Numbered from the stretch's first letter, positions 27,901-36,279 are shown. The stretch: DNA of 64,000 nt from Edaphobacter acidisoli (GCF_014642855.1 NZ_BMJB01000001.1:2170001-2234000), one strand, 5' to 3'. Notes: generated by a model from the letters alone, not told the origin. Numbers and translations are program-made.

Positions 27901-28690
27901 CGCCCTGGCCTTCATAGAGCGCCGAATAACCGCTGGTCTGCACCTGAAACTGATTGACCGCATCCACCGAAATCGCAGTCCATACAAAGCGCGGATCGCC
28001 CTCACCTGAAGCCTGCGTAAACGGAATACCGTTGATGTACACCGCGCTGGCCGCACCGCGGCTGCCGGAGCCATTCACTACGCCCGTGTTCGTCGTCGCA
28101 TTGCCGTTGGTCTCGTTGCCCTGCACACCGGGCATCAGCAGTGCAAAATCGGTCGCGCGGCGCTGATCTGGCTGGCCATAGGCGCCCATTTGAATAGGTA
28201 GAGCAGAGTACATCTCCTGCTCCATCGTTGCGCCGAGCGTAGCATTGCTGGTCTCAAGCGCAGGCGGAGCCGACGACACGGTGACACTCTGCGACTCAGT
28301 GCCAACCTGCAGGCTGATATTCACCGTCGCAACCTCAAGCGAGTTAACGTGAACGTTCTCCTGCTTGATTTGCTGAAAGCCCTGAGCCGTCACCGTGACT
28401 GTATAGATGTCGGCATCAAGAGGTGAAACCGAATAGTCGCCCGAGTTATTGCTCTTCGCCGTTACGCTGGTGCCGCGCGTGGTGGATGTGACCACGATAG
28501 TGGCATTGGAAACAACAGCTCCCGTAGGATCGGTCACGACACCGTTGATGGCGCCCTTACCAGCGAGCTGGGCCTTGGCAGGAAGTGTGAAAAACATGAC
28601 CACGGCGGCCAGAACTGCGGCGAGGAACACGAAGCTCCGTGCGCGTGGCATGCCCGAAGGCACATGGTGCTCATTGCAATACATTGTCAT
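24938..28690 (-). CDS. Oar-like TonB-dependent receptor with carboxypeptidase-regulatory-like domain
   Basis: ATG at 28690 follows AGAGG and gives 1250 aa. The signal peptide ends near LPAKAQ. A CarboxypepD_reg-like beta-sandwich follows (INGVVTDPTGAVVSNATIVV to YTVTVTAQGF). The plug region has ALPIQMGAYGQPDQRRATDF. A very long beta-barrel ends in the aromatic C-terminal strand DVQLSGRLEF. This is the Oar/Cna-B-like outer-membrane receptor group that is strongly expanded in Acidobacteria. The ligand is unknown; these receptors often take up oligosaccharides or peptides. Codons upstream to 28774 stay open but lack a ribosome site. No transporter or hydrolase partner is adjacent. A GntR-type palindrome lies upstream. 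Confidence 0.9.
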   Translation of the reverse strand: MTMYCNEHHVPSGMPRARSFVFLAAVLAAVVMFFTLPAKAQLAGKGAINGVVTDPTGAVVSNATIVVTSTTRGTSVTAKSNNSGDYSVSPLDADIYTVTVTAQGFQQIKQENVHVNSLEVATVNISLQVGTESQSVTVSSAPPALETSNATLGATMEQEMYSALPIQMGAYGQPDQRRATDFALLMPGVQGNETNGNATTNTGVVNGSGSRGAASAVYINGIPFTQASGEGDPRFVWTAISVDAVNQFQVQTSGYSALYEGQGVQNYTVKQGGNKYHGAVYEYFRNTALDTWGFFQATSPVTGLPIKPVEHQNEYGIALSGPLVPLGSWKDKLFFFGNYNGFRYASAKPTAVSFPTVAQQNGDFSAAGANIYDPSTQASCTANSTTGPCRYQYGFGPGSGSGPAGNPVVIGPKNVIPAGEFSQIALKMQSYIPTLANQNPQNNYIAANPSGLSNWSTTDRIDYMLSSKNTLTMTAAIGRQGSSVPVGQTTAGRNTAGLPYNYSQAYAPKTAVGIIEDTHVFSPNVVNQFKYGFARYNGPTINADQNAAYAASVMGITNLPAGQAQEAFPITTFSGTNAPTQWAGTTASAAIANSYTLLDNVQWVKGNHSVTIGGQIAWLQYQTLSANSGVTPLTLANAVTETAAITPSSNSSPKYAATSGTGLAYASFLVGQIDKASFTQYLVPEYGARFRAISPYIQDDWKVNSRLTVNLGLRYDFYPSYREAHNNVSFFNPTLTNPITNLPGAIQYGGTGANTCNCSTPVNNFYKNIGPRIGLAFQSDPKTVWRASYGVMYTHGNGVGGAANSRTGTGTLGFSAAPSFSANGFLLSTAPLGPGQTAIPSFSPALGRASGNGYGTGYTTVSGYTGTPSGVGYADPYLGGRAPQYINWSFGFQHQWTSSFTSSINYVGSEGHFLVTDGGNPRGYWSNQLDPKYLSLNSNLSLTGSSRDAYCIANSLPCAPAGLFTSSQSLGSELKPFPFYGVSDTYGNVANSIYHGLQVSLMKAPSHGLTFMLNYTWSRGIDDGGTFRTGYDIPAQFAMDGKFHKADSIERTVSTSNQPHHVVLTAVWDMPFGKTILASNEWQRAVFGGFKFSGIFQANSGSPLALTGSACGTNPAQSTCEPSYNPAFSGKARINGAWGDGVTAANTKINFIDPNTFIQTPAYMFGDAPRTAPYNIYGPGNYDVDISLRRSFALHLSEASRLSLQADMYNVTNHTQFGGIGTTFGSSNFGQVSNQTNQSRDVQLSGRLEF

Positions 28691-29038
28691 CTTGACCTCT
28701 TCTGAAAAGGTTTTCCGCGTGAACCAAACAGGCGCGGTGCGGTAAAACTGTACGCTCTTTTGTTCTGACCTCATGACAGAAAATTCACCATAAGGTCAGA
28801 CCACATTGGCTATGTTTGCGTAGCTTCAGACATTTGAGCAATGATTGTCAAGCAAAAACATAAATCGCTTATTCTCTTGACTGAAGGTTTCAGTTATGGC
28901 TTATATCCGGGATGCCCAAAAGAAGCTCAAGCCCATTCAACAGTCTGCATGCCAAGAGTTATCCCGCAATTGGTTCTACCTCGAATGGACATGGCAAAAA
29001 TAGGCCTGCCTGATTGACCCAGCAGTCGACGTCAAACC
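28691..29038. other. Intergenic control region of the TonB receptor
   Basis: These 348 bases separate the TonB receptor start from the stop of the lipoprotein gene upstream. They contain TTGACA on the minus strand (28846-28851), a candidate -35 for the receptor, although no good -10 stands at 16-18 bases. TCTGACCT at 28764-28771 is inverted as AGGTCAGA at 28793-28800. No open frame with a ribosome site is seen in the rest, which is AT-richer than the flanking genes. Confidence 0.5.
28794..28802. promoter_or_regulatory. GntR (FadR-type)-like operator
   Basis: GGTCAGACC is a perfect 9-base palindrome, close to the TGGTCnGACCA core known for FadR-subfamily GntR regulators. A half site (CTGACC) lies 23 bases closer to the gene. 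The palindrome stands about 100 bases upstream of the TonB receptor start, between a TTGACA and the gene, where a repressor could act. No gntR gene is in the window. Confidence 0.4.
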
Positions 29039-30928
29039 CTAAGGGGCTTGCGGAGGTCCGAGAAGTGGCGTTTTGACCGGTGCCGCCAAACCGACAATCT
29101 CCGTCAGCGTATTGCTGCCGAAGTTCGTCACCCATAGGTTGCCGCTCGCGTCAACGGCAATCGCAAATGCCTCCAACAGGCTGGCATCCGGCGAAAAGCC
29201 CGCCGCCGGAGAAAGGATTTTGCCCGGCGAACTGGAAGTCGCCGACGCCAATTCGGTAATCGATGGACCGCGATAGTTCGCTACCCACACATTGCCCGCA
29301 CCATCCACAGCCATTCCCTGTGGATGATTCAGCGCGCCACCTGTATATCCACTGGACACAACTGTTCCGCTGCTGGAGATCTCACTGATGCTGTCCCCAA
29401 AAAAATTCGACACCCAGAGATTGCCGGACTCATCGAACACCAGCCCGAACGGCGAACCGCAGCAGGAGACGTTGGTGAACTGCTTGCCGTCTGGTGAAAC
29501 CTCAGTCACGGTCGTGCTGCCAGAGTTTGCGACCCATGCATTGTGATTGGCGTCTATGGCTACTGCCACAGGGAATACAAAGTCAGTCGATGTATAACCG
29601 CTGGTCCCCGAAGTCGGTTGCCCGGTTGAGTTCAACAGTGTGACATGCGAGTTGCCGTAATCGATGACCCACGCAGTCGAGTTAGGATCCATCGCAATCG
29701 CGACTGGGTAATTCAGGCCACCTGAAGTGTAGCCTTTCGTCCCGGAGGCAAACTGTCCGGAGGAATTAATCTCCACGACACTGTCCGCGCACGGTGGGGA
29801 GGCAGCTTGCTCACTGGTAATCCAGACATTGTTGCTCGAATCGATAGCAAGTCCGTATGAGTTGCACAGGCCGCCCCCGGTAATCCCATTGGCAAAGACG
29901 GGGCTGCCAGTGGGCGAAAACTCTGAGGCCGCGCCGAAATAGCTGGCGACCCAGACGTTGCCACTCGAATCAACGCCCAAAGCCCCAGGAGCGTTCATGC
30001 CGCCGCCCGTGTAATTGATGAAGAGCGTCCAGTCTGCAGGTGCTTTAGTCAGCGCAGGCGAAAACGCAGTGCTGGCCGCAGCCTGAGCGTAGAGCGCCGC
30101 CACATTGCCCCCAGGATTCCGAGTCAGATTGAACGCAGCGCCAAATGTAGTCGTAGGAGCAGAGCCGGCTGCAGATGCAGTCGCAGAAAAAAGCTGGTTG
30201 CATGAGGAATTAGCTGTCGTACAGGTATTGAGCAGATTGGCTACGGTATTGATCTTCGTCGCTGGAGAACCTCCAGTAGCGGGGAAGCCGACGCCAGGTG
30301 ACGCGCCGGTAGTAAGGTTGACAAGATTCGCTATGGTAGCGACAGCATTGGCTAGCCCCTTGGCATTCGTCGAAGATGCGCCGTAGCCTCCGCTGGCGTC
30401 GAGAAACTGCGAGAGCGCATAGACCGTGGCAGTTGTGGTGACTTCGTTGACCACGAACTGCGCAGATGCGGTGATCTGGTTGCAAGCCCCAGGCGCAGTC
30501 GCCAACATAATCGCCGAATTATCAGAAGCCGAGCCAACCTTGCCACCCGTGACAGTCACTAGCAATTGCGAGGTGCTTACAGGACATTCATAGCCCGCTG
30601 AAATGCTGAACGCACCCGTCGCATCCGTCGTAACGGTACTCGTAAGCAGCGAAGTCGCAGTTGAGGCATTGCCAGACGTACCCGCCGCATAAAGATGAAC
30701 AGTCGCTCCAGCAATTGGCTGCGTGCCTGCCAGCGCCTTGCCACCGAATGCTACTCCACTATAGGAGCCCGTAGGCGGTGGTGGCGGTGATGATTGCGTC
30801 GTTCCTCCGCTTCCACACCCGGCAAGCAGGACCAGAAAACCACTGACCGCGCCAGCAACAGCAAAAAACCAAACAGAGTGCAATATGGATCGTTGCAAAA
30901 CAGCCCCCAATCGCATCTTCCTACTCAT
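29039..30928 (-). CDS. NHL-repeat (beta-propeller) lipoprotein
   Basis: The 629-aa product has an N-terminal membrane segment ending in the lipobox LLAGC (C38) and then a proline run (PPPPPTG). Residues 60-150 form a carboxypeptidase-regulatory-like region (GATVHLYAAG). The C-terminal half is a propeller of repeated units of the form GVDSSGNVWVASYFG, AIDSSNNVWIT, AMDPNSTAWVIDYG and AVDGAGNVWVANYRG. It should be anchored to a membrane, with the propeller binding a partner or sugar. The start overlaps the exosortase stop by 8 bases (ATGAGTAG), implying coupled translation. It has no PEP-CTERM tail itself. Confidence 0.8.
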   Translation of the reverse strand: MSRKMRLGAVLQRSILHSVWFFAVAGAVSGFLVLLAGCGSGGTTQSSPPPPPTGSYSGVAFGGKALAGTQPIAGATVHLYAAGTSGNASTATSLLTSTVTTDATGAFSISAGYECPVSTSQLLVTVTGGKVGSASDNSAIMLATAPGACNQITASAQFVVNEVTTTATVYALSQFLDASGGYGASSTNAKGLANAVATIANLVNLTTGASPGVGFPATGGSPATKINTVANLLNTCTTANSSCNQLFSATASAAGSAPTTTFGAAFNLTRNPGGNVAALYAQAAASTAFSPALTKAPADWTLFINYTGGGMNAPGALGVDSSGNVWVASYFGAASEFSPTGSPVFANGITGGGLCNSYGLAIDSSNNVWITSEQAASPPCADSVVEINSSGQFASGTKGYTSGGLNYPVAIAMDPNSTAWVIDYGNSHVTLLNSTGQPTSGTSGYTSTDFVFPVAVAIDANHNAWVANSGSTTVTEVSPDGKQFTNVSCCGSPFGLVFDESGNLWVSNFFGDSISEISSSGTVVSSGYTGGALNHPQGMAVDGAGNVWVANYRGPSITELASATSSSPGKILSPAAGFSPDASLLEAFAIAVDASGNLWVTNFGSNTLTEIVGLAAPVKTPLLGPPQAP

Positions 30929-32576
30929 GCCGGTAGGGCTGGGTCATGCCCTTGAGATCAACTGAAGCTAGAAACGTTCGGATATCTGCCGTCAGTTGTG
31001 TGCGGGCAACATCGGCAGGCAGCGTCGTATCGATCGTTTCGGCCCGGATCAGAATAGGAATAGGACGAGCGGGATCCTGCGTGAAAATCGACTGCGGCTC
31101 AGGTTTGCTGTAGACGAAGCCGAAGTGGCTGTGATCCCTGGAATACTCTCCGCACGAAGCGCCGTTGCAGATCGTGTTGACCTCAAGATACTGTGTTGCC
31201 CCACTGTTGAAGAAGGAACCGGAAAAATCGACCAGCACGCCTCCCGCCATAGGAATCGCTATCTGGCCGGCCCATAGGGGCTCTTCTCCGCGCGCCGTGT
31301 GGCAGATCAACGTATCGTGCGCGCCCAGCACAGGCGAGATACCCAGCGAGATATGCGCGCCGCCATCGGCCGGCGCATACTCCGCCCAGTGGTAGATCAG
31401 CGGGCCGGTGTAGTAGTTCTCGTTCCACAACCGCACCAGCGTATAGGACCCAACATGCTGTGGAAACTGTCCCATCGCCGTTGCATCTGCCTTCTCCTCT
31501 GCCACATGCGCGCGACCGTTGGCATACGCGCGCGCCACGCCCACCACCCCGACCGCTACAAAGATCACCATCGCGATAAGCCGAAGAAAAAGCGCCGGTC
31601 CCGGTTTCAACGGGGATGGCGCAACCATCTCATCGTCGGGCTTCACCTGTCCCGGCTCTTCGCCCAACCGTTGGATCGCATAGAAGAGCAGCACCGTGGC
31701 GACGAGGAACAAGCATCCACCGATGATGTAGTCACCCATCGTGGCACGGGTCTGGAGCCAGGTCACGCGCAACGCCACCAGGTAGTAGAGCACCAGCGTG
31801 CAAAGCCGGGCGAAGTTGAAAACGTAACCCAGCAGCACCGCGCCCACGACCACCAGCGCATGAGCGCGCCAGCGAAAACGATAGAGATACCCGGCAATCA
31901 GGGCAATAAAGCCCATCGTGCTTGCACCTCGTATGCCATTGCACCCTGGCGCGATAAACATGCCAAACTTCGGTGTGAACATCAGACGCATCTGGTCCGG
32001 CGTGAGCTTCTGTCCAAGCGCAATCGCAAATGCACGCGCAACGTGTGCCGAAGCTCGCTGCAACGGAAGATCGACGAAGACGTTGAATATATGTGGAATG
32101 GGATCAACAAACGAGATCAGAATGATCGGAAACAGAGCCGCTCGATACAGGCGCGTGCCTCCAAACAGCAACACCGCGCCCGAAACATACCCGAAAGCGA
32201 CGAGTGAGTAGGGCGGGATGCCAACAAACCATTTCGGGGAAAAGGTAAAGATTAGTACGGCCTGAGTACTCAGATGAACGACTATGGCGGTCACAACCAG
32301 CACAACCAATCCCCACCAGGTGCCTTGCATCTGCCATCTCTGTCGCCGCCACACCCGGAGAATGAGCACAAGGCTGACCAGCGGGATGAACATGCCGATC
32401 GACTTCAGTGCATTCGTCGTCCATATGCTCCACAAAGCGGAGGCGGTCGAACTAATATTGGCGACGCCGAGGATAACCAGGATGGACGCACACACGGCAA
32501 CCCGGCGATGCGTCAGTTCCGCCCCTTCTGCGGTAAGCAGAGGACGCGCTTCAGCAACGGCCGGGATCATAGACAT
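30921..32576 (-). CDS. Exosortase fused to EpsI-like C-terminal domain
   Basis: This 551-aa polytopic membrane protein belongs to the exosortase family, proposed transpeptidases that cut PEP-CTERM tails at the membrane. The catalytic Cys is in APGCNGIRG (C212) and the Arg in NFARL (R257). Where family members usually carry HxxxG, this protein has GDYIIGG (281-287) with no histidine. After about ten transmembrane segments a soluble domain (residues 360-551, including GSYTLVRLWNENY and YLEVNTICNG) resembles EpsI/DUF3485. A 62-aa PEP-CTERM protein lies directly upstream and a lipoprotein overlaps downstream. It may be a variant class such as XrtJ, but I cannot verify that. Confidence 0.85.
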   Translation of the reverse strand: MSMIPAVAEARPLLTAEGAELTHRRVAVCASILVILGVANISSTASALWSIWTTNALKSIGMFIPLVSLVLILRVWRRQRWQMQGTWWGLVVLVVTAIVVHLSTQAVLIFTFSPKWFVGIPPYSLVAFGYVSGAVLLFGGTRLYRAALFPIILISFVDPIPHIFNVFVDLPLQRASAHVARAFAIALGQKLTPDQMRLMFTPKFGMFIAPGCNGIRGASTMGFIALIAGYLYRFRWRAHALVVVGAVLLGYVFNFARLCTLVLYYLVALRVTWLQTRATMGDYIIGGCLFLVATVLLFYAIQRLGEEPGQVKPDDEMVAPSPLKPGPALFLRLIAMVIFVAVGVVGVARAYANGRAHVAEEKADATAMGQFPQHVGSYTLVRLWNENYYTGPLIYHWAEYAPADGGAHISLGISPVLGAHDTLICHTARGEEPLWAGQIAIPMAGGVLVDFSGSFFNSGATQYLEVNTICNGASCGEYSRDHSHFGFVYSKPEPQSIFTQDPARPIPILIRAETIDTTLPADVARTQLTADIRTFLASVDLKGMTQPYRHE

Positions 32577-32640
32577 ACCGTATTCGATTCAGATTCAGTT
32601 GACTGCGAGCTTACACGCGATTCAGATTCAAAAAATTGAG

Positions 32641-32829
32641 CTACTTGGACTTACGGCGACCCTTGATGCGAGCACGCATGGAGACGAAGAGCGCACCTGC
32701 AGAACCGACCACGGCGAGAATAGCTGTTGGGTTCTCCGGAGAGCTCACACAACCATCGACATCCAGTCCGAAGACGCGTGCAGTGGTAAGGAGGGCCAAA
32801 ACGGGGAGAAGGAGCCAATATTTCTTCAT
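32641..32829 (-). CDS. 62-aa minimal PEP-CTERM protein, probable exosortase substrate
   Basis: ATG at 32829 follows GAGG by 6 bases; an upstream TTG in frame is not needed. The 62 residues consist of a signal peptide (MKKYWLLLPVLALLTTARVFG), about nine mature residues (LDVDGCVSS, with one Cys), and a tripartite sorting tail. The tail is PENPTA, a hydrophobic helix (ILAVVGSAGALFVSM) and a basic end (RARIKGRRKSK). The motif is PENPT rather than the common PEP, so it is a variant. Almost nothing remains after both cuts, so the product may be a signalling or priming peptide, or a carrier for a modification on the cysteine. It lies 64 bases upstream of the exosortase. Confidence 0.85.
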   Translation of the reverse strand: MKKYWLLLPVLALLTTARVFGLDVDGCVSSPENPTAILAVVGSAGALFVSMRARIKGRRKSK

Positions 32830-32846
32830 GTGTGTCCTCAATTGCG

Positions 32847-32875
32847 AAGGTACTTTCCCAAAAAGGGAAAGTCAA
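32847..32875 (-). promoter_or_regulatory. Promoter with palindrome in the spacer, upstream of PEP-CTERM gene
   Basis: On the minus strand TTGACT (32875-32870) and TACCTT (32852-32847) are separated by exactly 17 bases. Between and overlapping them is a perfect 8-base inverted repeat, ACTTTCCC-AAAAA-GGGAAAGT (plus strand 32852-32872). A dimeric regulator bound there would block RNA polymerase. It drives the 62-aa PEP-CTERM gene and probably the exosortase and lipoprotein behind it. Confidence 0.55.
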
Positions 32876-32946
32876 CGCAGATTTCGCCCGATTTCATAAC
32901 ACTTTTAGGTAGGGAACATACTTCATCATGGCAATGCCATTCCGCG

Positions 32947-35553
32947 TTATTGCCCCGCCGATTGCCTTCCCGTTTCAAGCCACCGGCGAAGCTCCGGACC
33001 TTGGGTTGCCCGTAACTGGATGCAGGCGTTGATGCTATCGACGGTCTTGGACAGTGTCCGCTCGGCCGCATCCACCTTGTGCGAAGAGAAGAACTGTGAA
33101 ACCTGATCGCGCCGTTCTCCTGTGCAAAAATAGCTCGCAGCTTTGACGACGCGCGTGCCGGAGTTCGTCGTGAACTGGGCATGGACCTTATCCCAATTCT
33201 GCTGGATATACTCCCAGGCCTGATCCTGGGTCTCAGACTGCTCCAAAAGACCTACGAAGATGCGCCAACTGTCCTGATTACGAACTTTACCCGAGACGGC
33301 ATAGTCGAGCGTGCGCGTGACCAGCTCTGGCGAACGGAAGCGTGTAATGGAGCGTAGCGCCTCTGCTTGCAGGTCGGGATCAGCAGTATCGTGCGTAGCC
33401 TCCAGGATGCGGTCATAGAGCGCCGCATCGCCATTCGAAGCAGCAATGCGTACCGCCGCTTCGGCGAGTGCAGGATCGAGTGTCCTGTCGGCTGGCCCAC
33501 TGGCCGGATAAGCGCGATTAGCGATCTCCTTTGCCTCAGCAAGAACACTCGGCGACTTCGCATCACCAAGAATCTCAAAGAGCTTGGCACGCAGCTGCGC
33601 CCGATCATGCGGCTCGCTCTTCTTCGGACTGCCAAGCGCCTGATAAACAGGCTCAAATTCGCGGCGCAGCACAGCGTCCAATTCTTTGCGGTCACTGCTT
33701 GTAGCAATATCGGCGTCGATTCGCTCAAGCTGCTGTTCTGCCATGTCGAACAGCGTCGCATTCGGATCGTTCTTGAGCGCCGCCAGCAGGTTCAGGTAAT
33801 CCCCTACCGTTCCCTGCCCCGACCGAGCCAATGCCCAGCGGTCGCTGAGCAGACCAATGCGCTCCACCGGAGTAAGGTCCGTCTCGGCATGGGCAACAAT
33901 GTCGCTGAACTGCGCCGGTGCGTACTCCGTGCGGTAGTATCCCTTGTCGCTCGCATTCGCAAAAAGCAACGACGATGCAGTAGCGAGGTCCGAAAGCGGC
34001 AGAGTCGAATCCTCCGGCGTCAACAAATGACAGTCGGGCCGTCCACTGGTCTTCAGGCAAACAGGAATAGTCCAGTGCTGATCGCGGCCCATCTTCACTG
34101 TCGCCGACAAAAAGAACCGGCTCTGCGCAACCGGCACACTGTTCCCCTCCCGCTTCGACAGCGTGAGTAGAGGAACGCCCGGCTGAGTCACAAAGCTCGA
34201 CATGATCTTGTCCACTGGCAGATGCGACGTGGCTGTCTGAGCATTCCAGAAATCCTCAGCCGTGGCGTTGCCATAGAGATGCGCAGCCAGATAGTTGTGC
34301 ACGCCGCGCCGGAATGTCTCCTGCCCGACATAGTTTTCAACCATGCCCAGAACAGCCCCTGCCTTGCCATAGGCGATGCCGTCAAACATCTCATTGATCT
34401 CATCCGGCGTATTCGCCTTAGCGCGAATCGTGCGCGTCGTGGCTTGCGCGTCGAGATTGAGCGTAGTATCCAGATCCTGCGCCGCATCCTGGTCAAAGTG
34501 CCACTCTGGATGCCAGTTCTGCGCAGCCTTCGTCTCCATCCACGTCGCAAAACCCTCATTCAGCCAGATGTTGTCCCACCACTGCATCGTCACCATGTCG
34601 CCAAACCACTGGTGTGCCATCTCATGCGCGACCACAATCGCGACGCGCTTCTTGGCATCGACGGAGCCATGCTTGGCATCAACCAGCAGATCAGTCTCCC
34701 GATACGTGATGCAGCCGAAGTTCTCCATCGCACCCGCCTCAAAATCAGGCAGCGCCACCATATCCAGCTTCGGCATCGGATACTTGATGCCGAAGTAGTT
34801 GTCGTAATAGTGCAGAACGTGCTCCGCAGCCTCGACAGCAAACCTCGTCAACTCAACCTTGTCCGGTGTAGAGCAGGCACGAATTGGCACCCCATCCGAC
34901 TTACCCTCCGTGCACTTGAAATCGCCCACCAGAAAAGCAACCAGATAGGTAGACATCCGTGGCGTTGTAGCAAAGTGAATCGTGTGCTTCCCTGCAATCG
35001 GCCCCGGCGTGTCAGAGATGATATTGGTATTCGAGATAGCGGTATCGCCGTTATCCACCACTAAAGAAATATCGTAAGTCGCCTTCAGCGCAGGCTCATC
35101 AAAGCTCGGATAAGCGCGACGAGCATCGGTCGGCTCGAACTGCGTGACAGCATAGTTGCGCCGCGCAGTCTTCGAGAGATAGAAACCGCGCAGTTTGTCA
35201 TTGAGAATGCCGGTATAGCTGATCTCAAGCCTGGCGTGTCCCGCCGGCAGCGCCTCCGGAAAAGTAAACGTCGCCTGTTCTTTCGCCGGATCAAGCGACA
35301 CCTCCGCCGCTTGCTCGCCAGACTTTACCGAAAGAAATGTAATCTCGGCAGCATTCAGCGTAATGCTGCGGCTAGGATGGTCCAACGTAATGTCAATCGT
35401 CTCTTGCCCGGTAAAGGTGGCAGCTTTCAAATCGGGCGTCAGAGTCAGATTGTAAGCCTCAGGCTGGACTCCCGATGGAAGCCTTTGAGCATCTGCTGCG
35501 GATATGGGGAGGGCAAGAACAACGAGAGCAAGAAGCGTATTACGAAATAGCAT
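32947..35553 (-). CDS. M1-family aminopeptidase, secreted
   Basis: This 868-aa zinc aminopeptidase starts at ATG 35553 with a signal peptide (MLFRNTLLALVVLALPISA). Frames upstream to 35964 overlap the divergent gene and are rejected. GAMENFG, which binds the substrate N-terminus, lies near residue 272. The zinc site HEMAHQWFG lies near 310, with the second Glu in LNEGFATW. A long helical ERAP1-C-like domain fills the C-terminal half. It trims N-terminal residues from peptides, probably in the periplasm. It is followed by the exosortase cassette on the same strand, with a separate promoter between them. Confidence 0.92.
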   Translation of the reverse strand: MLFRNTLLALVVLALPISAADAQRLPSGVQPEAYNLTLTPDLKAATFTGQETIDITLDHPSRSITLNAAEITFLSVKSGEQAAEVSLDPAKEQATFTFPEALPAGHARLEISYTGILNDKLRGFYLSKTARRNYAVTQFEPTDARRAYPSFDEPALKATYDISLVVDNGDTAISNTNIISDTPGPIAGKHTIHFATTPRMSTYLVAFLVGDFKCTEGKSDGVPIRACSTPDKVELTRFAVEAAEHVLHYYDNYFGIKYPMPKLDMVALPDFEAGAMENFGCITYRETDLLVDAKHGSVDAKKRVAIVVAHEMAHQWFGDMVTMQWWDNIWLNEGFATWMETKAAQNWHPEWHFDQDAAQDLDTTLNLDAQATTRTIRAKANTPDEINEMFDGIAYGKAGAVLGMVENYVGQETFRRGVHNYLAAHLYGNATAEDFWNAQTATSHLPVDKIMSSFVTQPGVPLLTLSKREGNSVPVAQSRFFLSATVKMGRDQHWTIPVCLKTSGRPDCHLLTPEDSTLPLSDLATASSLLFANASDKGYYRTEYAPAQFSDIVAHAETDLTPVERIGLLSDRWALARSGQGTVGDYLNLLAALKNDPNATLFDMAEQQLERIDADIATSSDRKELDAVLRREFEPVYQALGSPKKSEPHDRAQLRAKLFEILGDAKSPSVLAEAKEIANRAYPASGPADRTLDPALAEAAVRIAASNGDAALYDRILEATHDTADPDLQAEALRSITRFRSPELVTRTLDYAVSGKVRNQDSWRIFVGLLEQSETQDQAWEYIQQNWDKVHAQFTTNSGTRVVKAASYFCTGERRDQVSQFFSSHKVDAAERTLSKTVDSINACIQLRATQGPELRRWLETGRQSAGQ

Positions 35554-35568
35554 GTATCGGAGCCTTTT

Positions 35569-35586
35569 GTAACGAACCTCCGTTAC
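35569..35586. repeat. Short inverted repeat between divergent genes
   Basis: GTAACG-AACCTC-CGTTAC, a 6-base perfect inverted repeat with a 6-base spacer, lies 16 bases before the aminopeptidase start and 63 before the phosphoribosyltransferase start. It could be an operator, but its shortness makes chance possible. Confidence 0.3.
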
Positions 35587-35649
35587 GGTACTACACCGCG
35601 CCCAACCCCGACAAACGCTCGACTGCAAACCACCGCATCCAAAAGGAAT

Positions 35650-36279
35650 ATGTTCCGCGACCGCCGACATGCCGGAGAGCGGCTTGCCAGACTGCTGGAG
35701 AGCCATCACGGTCAGCCACAAACCATCGTCCTCGCGCTCCCACGCGGAGGCGTACCGGTCGCCGCAGCCGCGGCGCGTGAGCTTCAGTTGCCGCTGGACA
35801 TCCTCCCCGCCCACAAACTCGGCGCTCCCAGCCAGCCCGAGTTCGCCATCGGAGCCATCGCCGGTGACGGCGTGCTCGTACTCAACGACCGCGCCATCGC
35901 TCACATGAACATCTCTGAAGACACCCTGAACGAAGCAATCGCACGCGAACGTGAAGAGCTCCATCGTCGCGAGCGACTCTACCGTGACAATCGCCCGCCG
36001 CTCTCACTAGCCGAATGGACGACCATCCTCGTCGACGATGGCCTCGCCACCGGATACACAATGCTCGCCGCCATTCGCGCCATCCGCGAACAAAAACCCG
36101 CAAAGATAGTAGTCGCGGTTCCAGTCGCTCCGCCCAGCACGCTCGACCGCATGGCCGAAGAAGCCGACGAGATCGTGTGCGTCCACAGCGCCGAAGACCT
36201 CTTCGCCGTAGGCCAGTTCTACTCAGACTTCAGCCAGATAAGCGACGAAGAAGTCCAGACAATCATGCGCGCAGATTAA
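35650..36279 (+). CDS. Phosphoribosyltransferase-domain protein
   Basis: The 209-aa type I phosphoribosyltransferase fold begins MFRDRRHAGERLARLL. Motifs are ALPRGGVPVAAAAA, DILPAHKLGAP and the PRPP loop ILVDDGLATGYTM near residues 125-137. The C-terminal part has VVAVPVAPPSTLDR and ADEIVCVHSAEDLFAVGQFY. These solitary proteins are common in bacteria, often encoded with dienelactone hydrolases or phosphatases; the acceptor base is unknown. It is convergent with glk, with only 14 bases between. An AAGGA is close to the ATG. Confidence 0.85.
   Translation: MFRDRRHAGERLARLLESHHGQPQTIVLALPRGGVPVAAAAARELQLPLDILPAHKLGAPSQPEFAIGAIAGDGVLVLNDRAIAHMNISEDTLNEAIAREREELHRRERLYRDNRPPLSLAEWTTILVDDGLATGYTMLAAIRAIREQKPAKIVVAVPVAPPSTLDRMAEEADEIVCVHSAEDLFAVGQFYSDFSQISDEEVQTIMRAD

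Noticed and set aside
35554..35964. N-terminal extension of the M1 aminopeptidase
   Set aside because: The extension overlaps the divergent phosphoribosyltransferase, and the internal ATG begins a good signal peptide.
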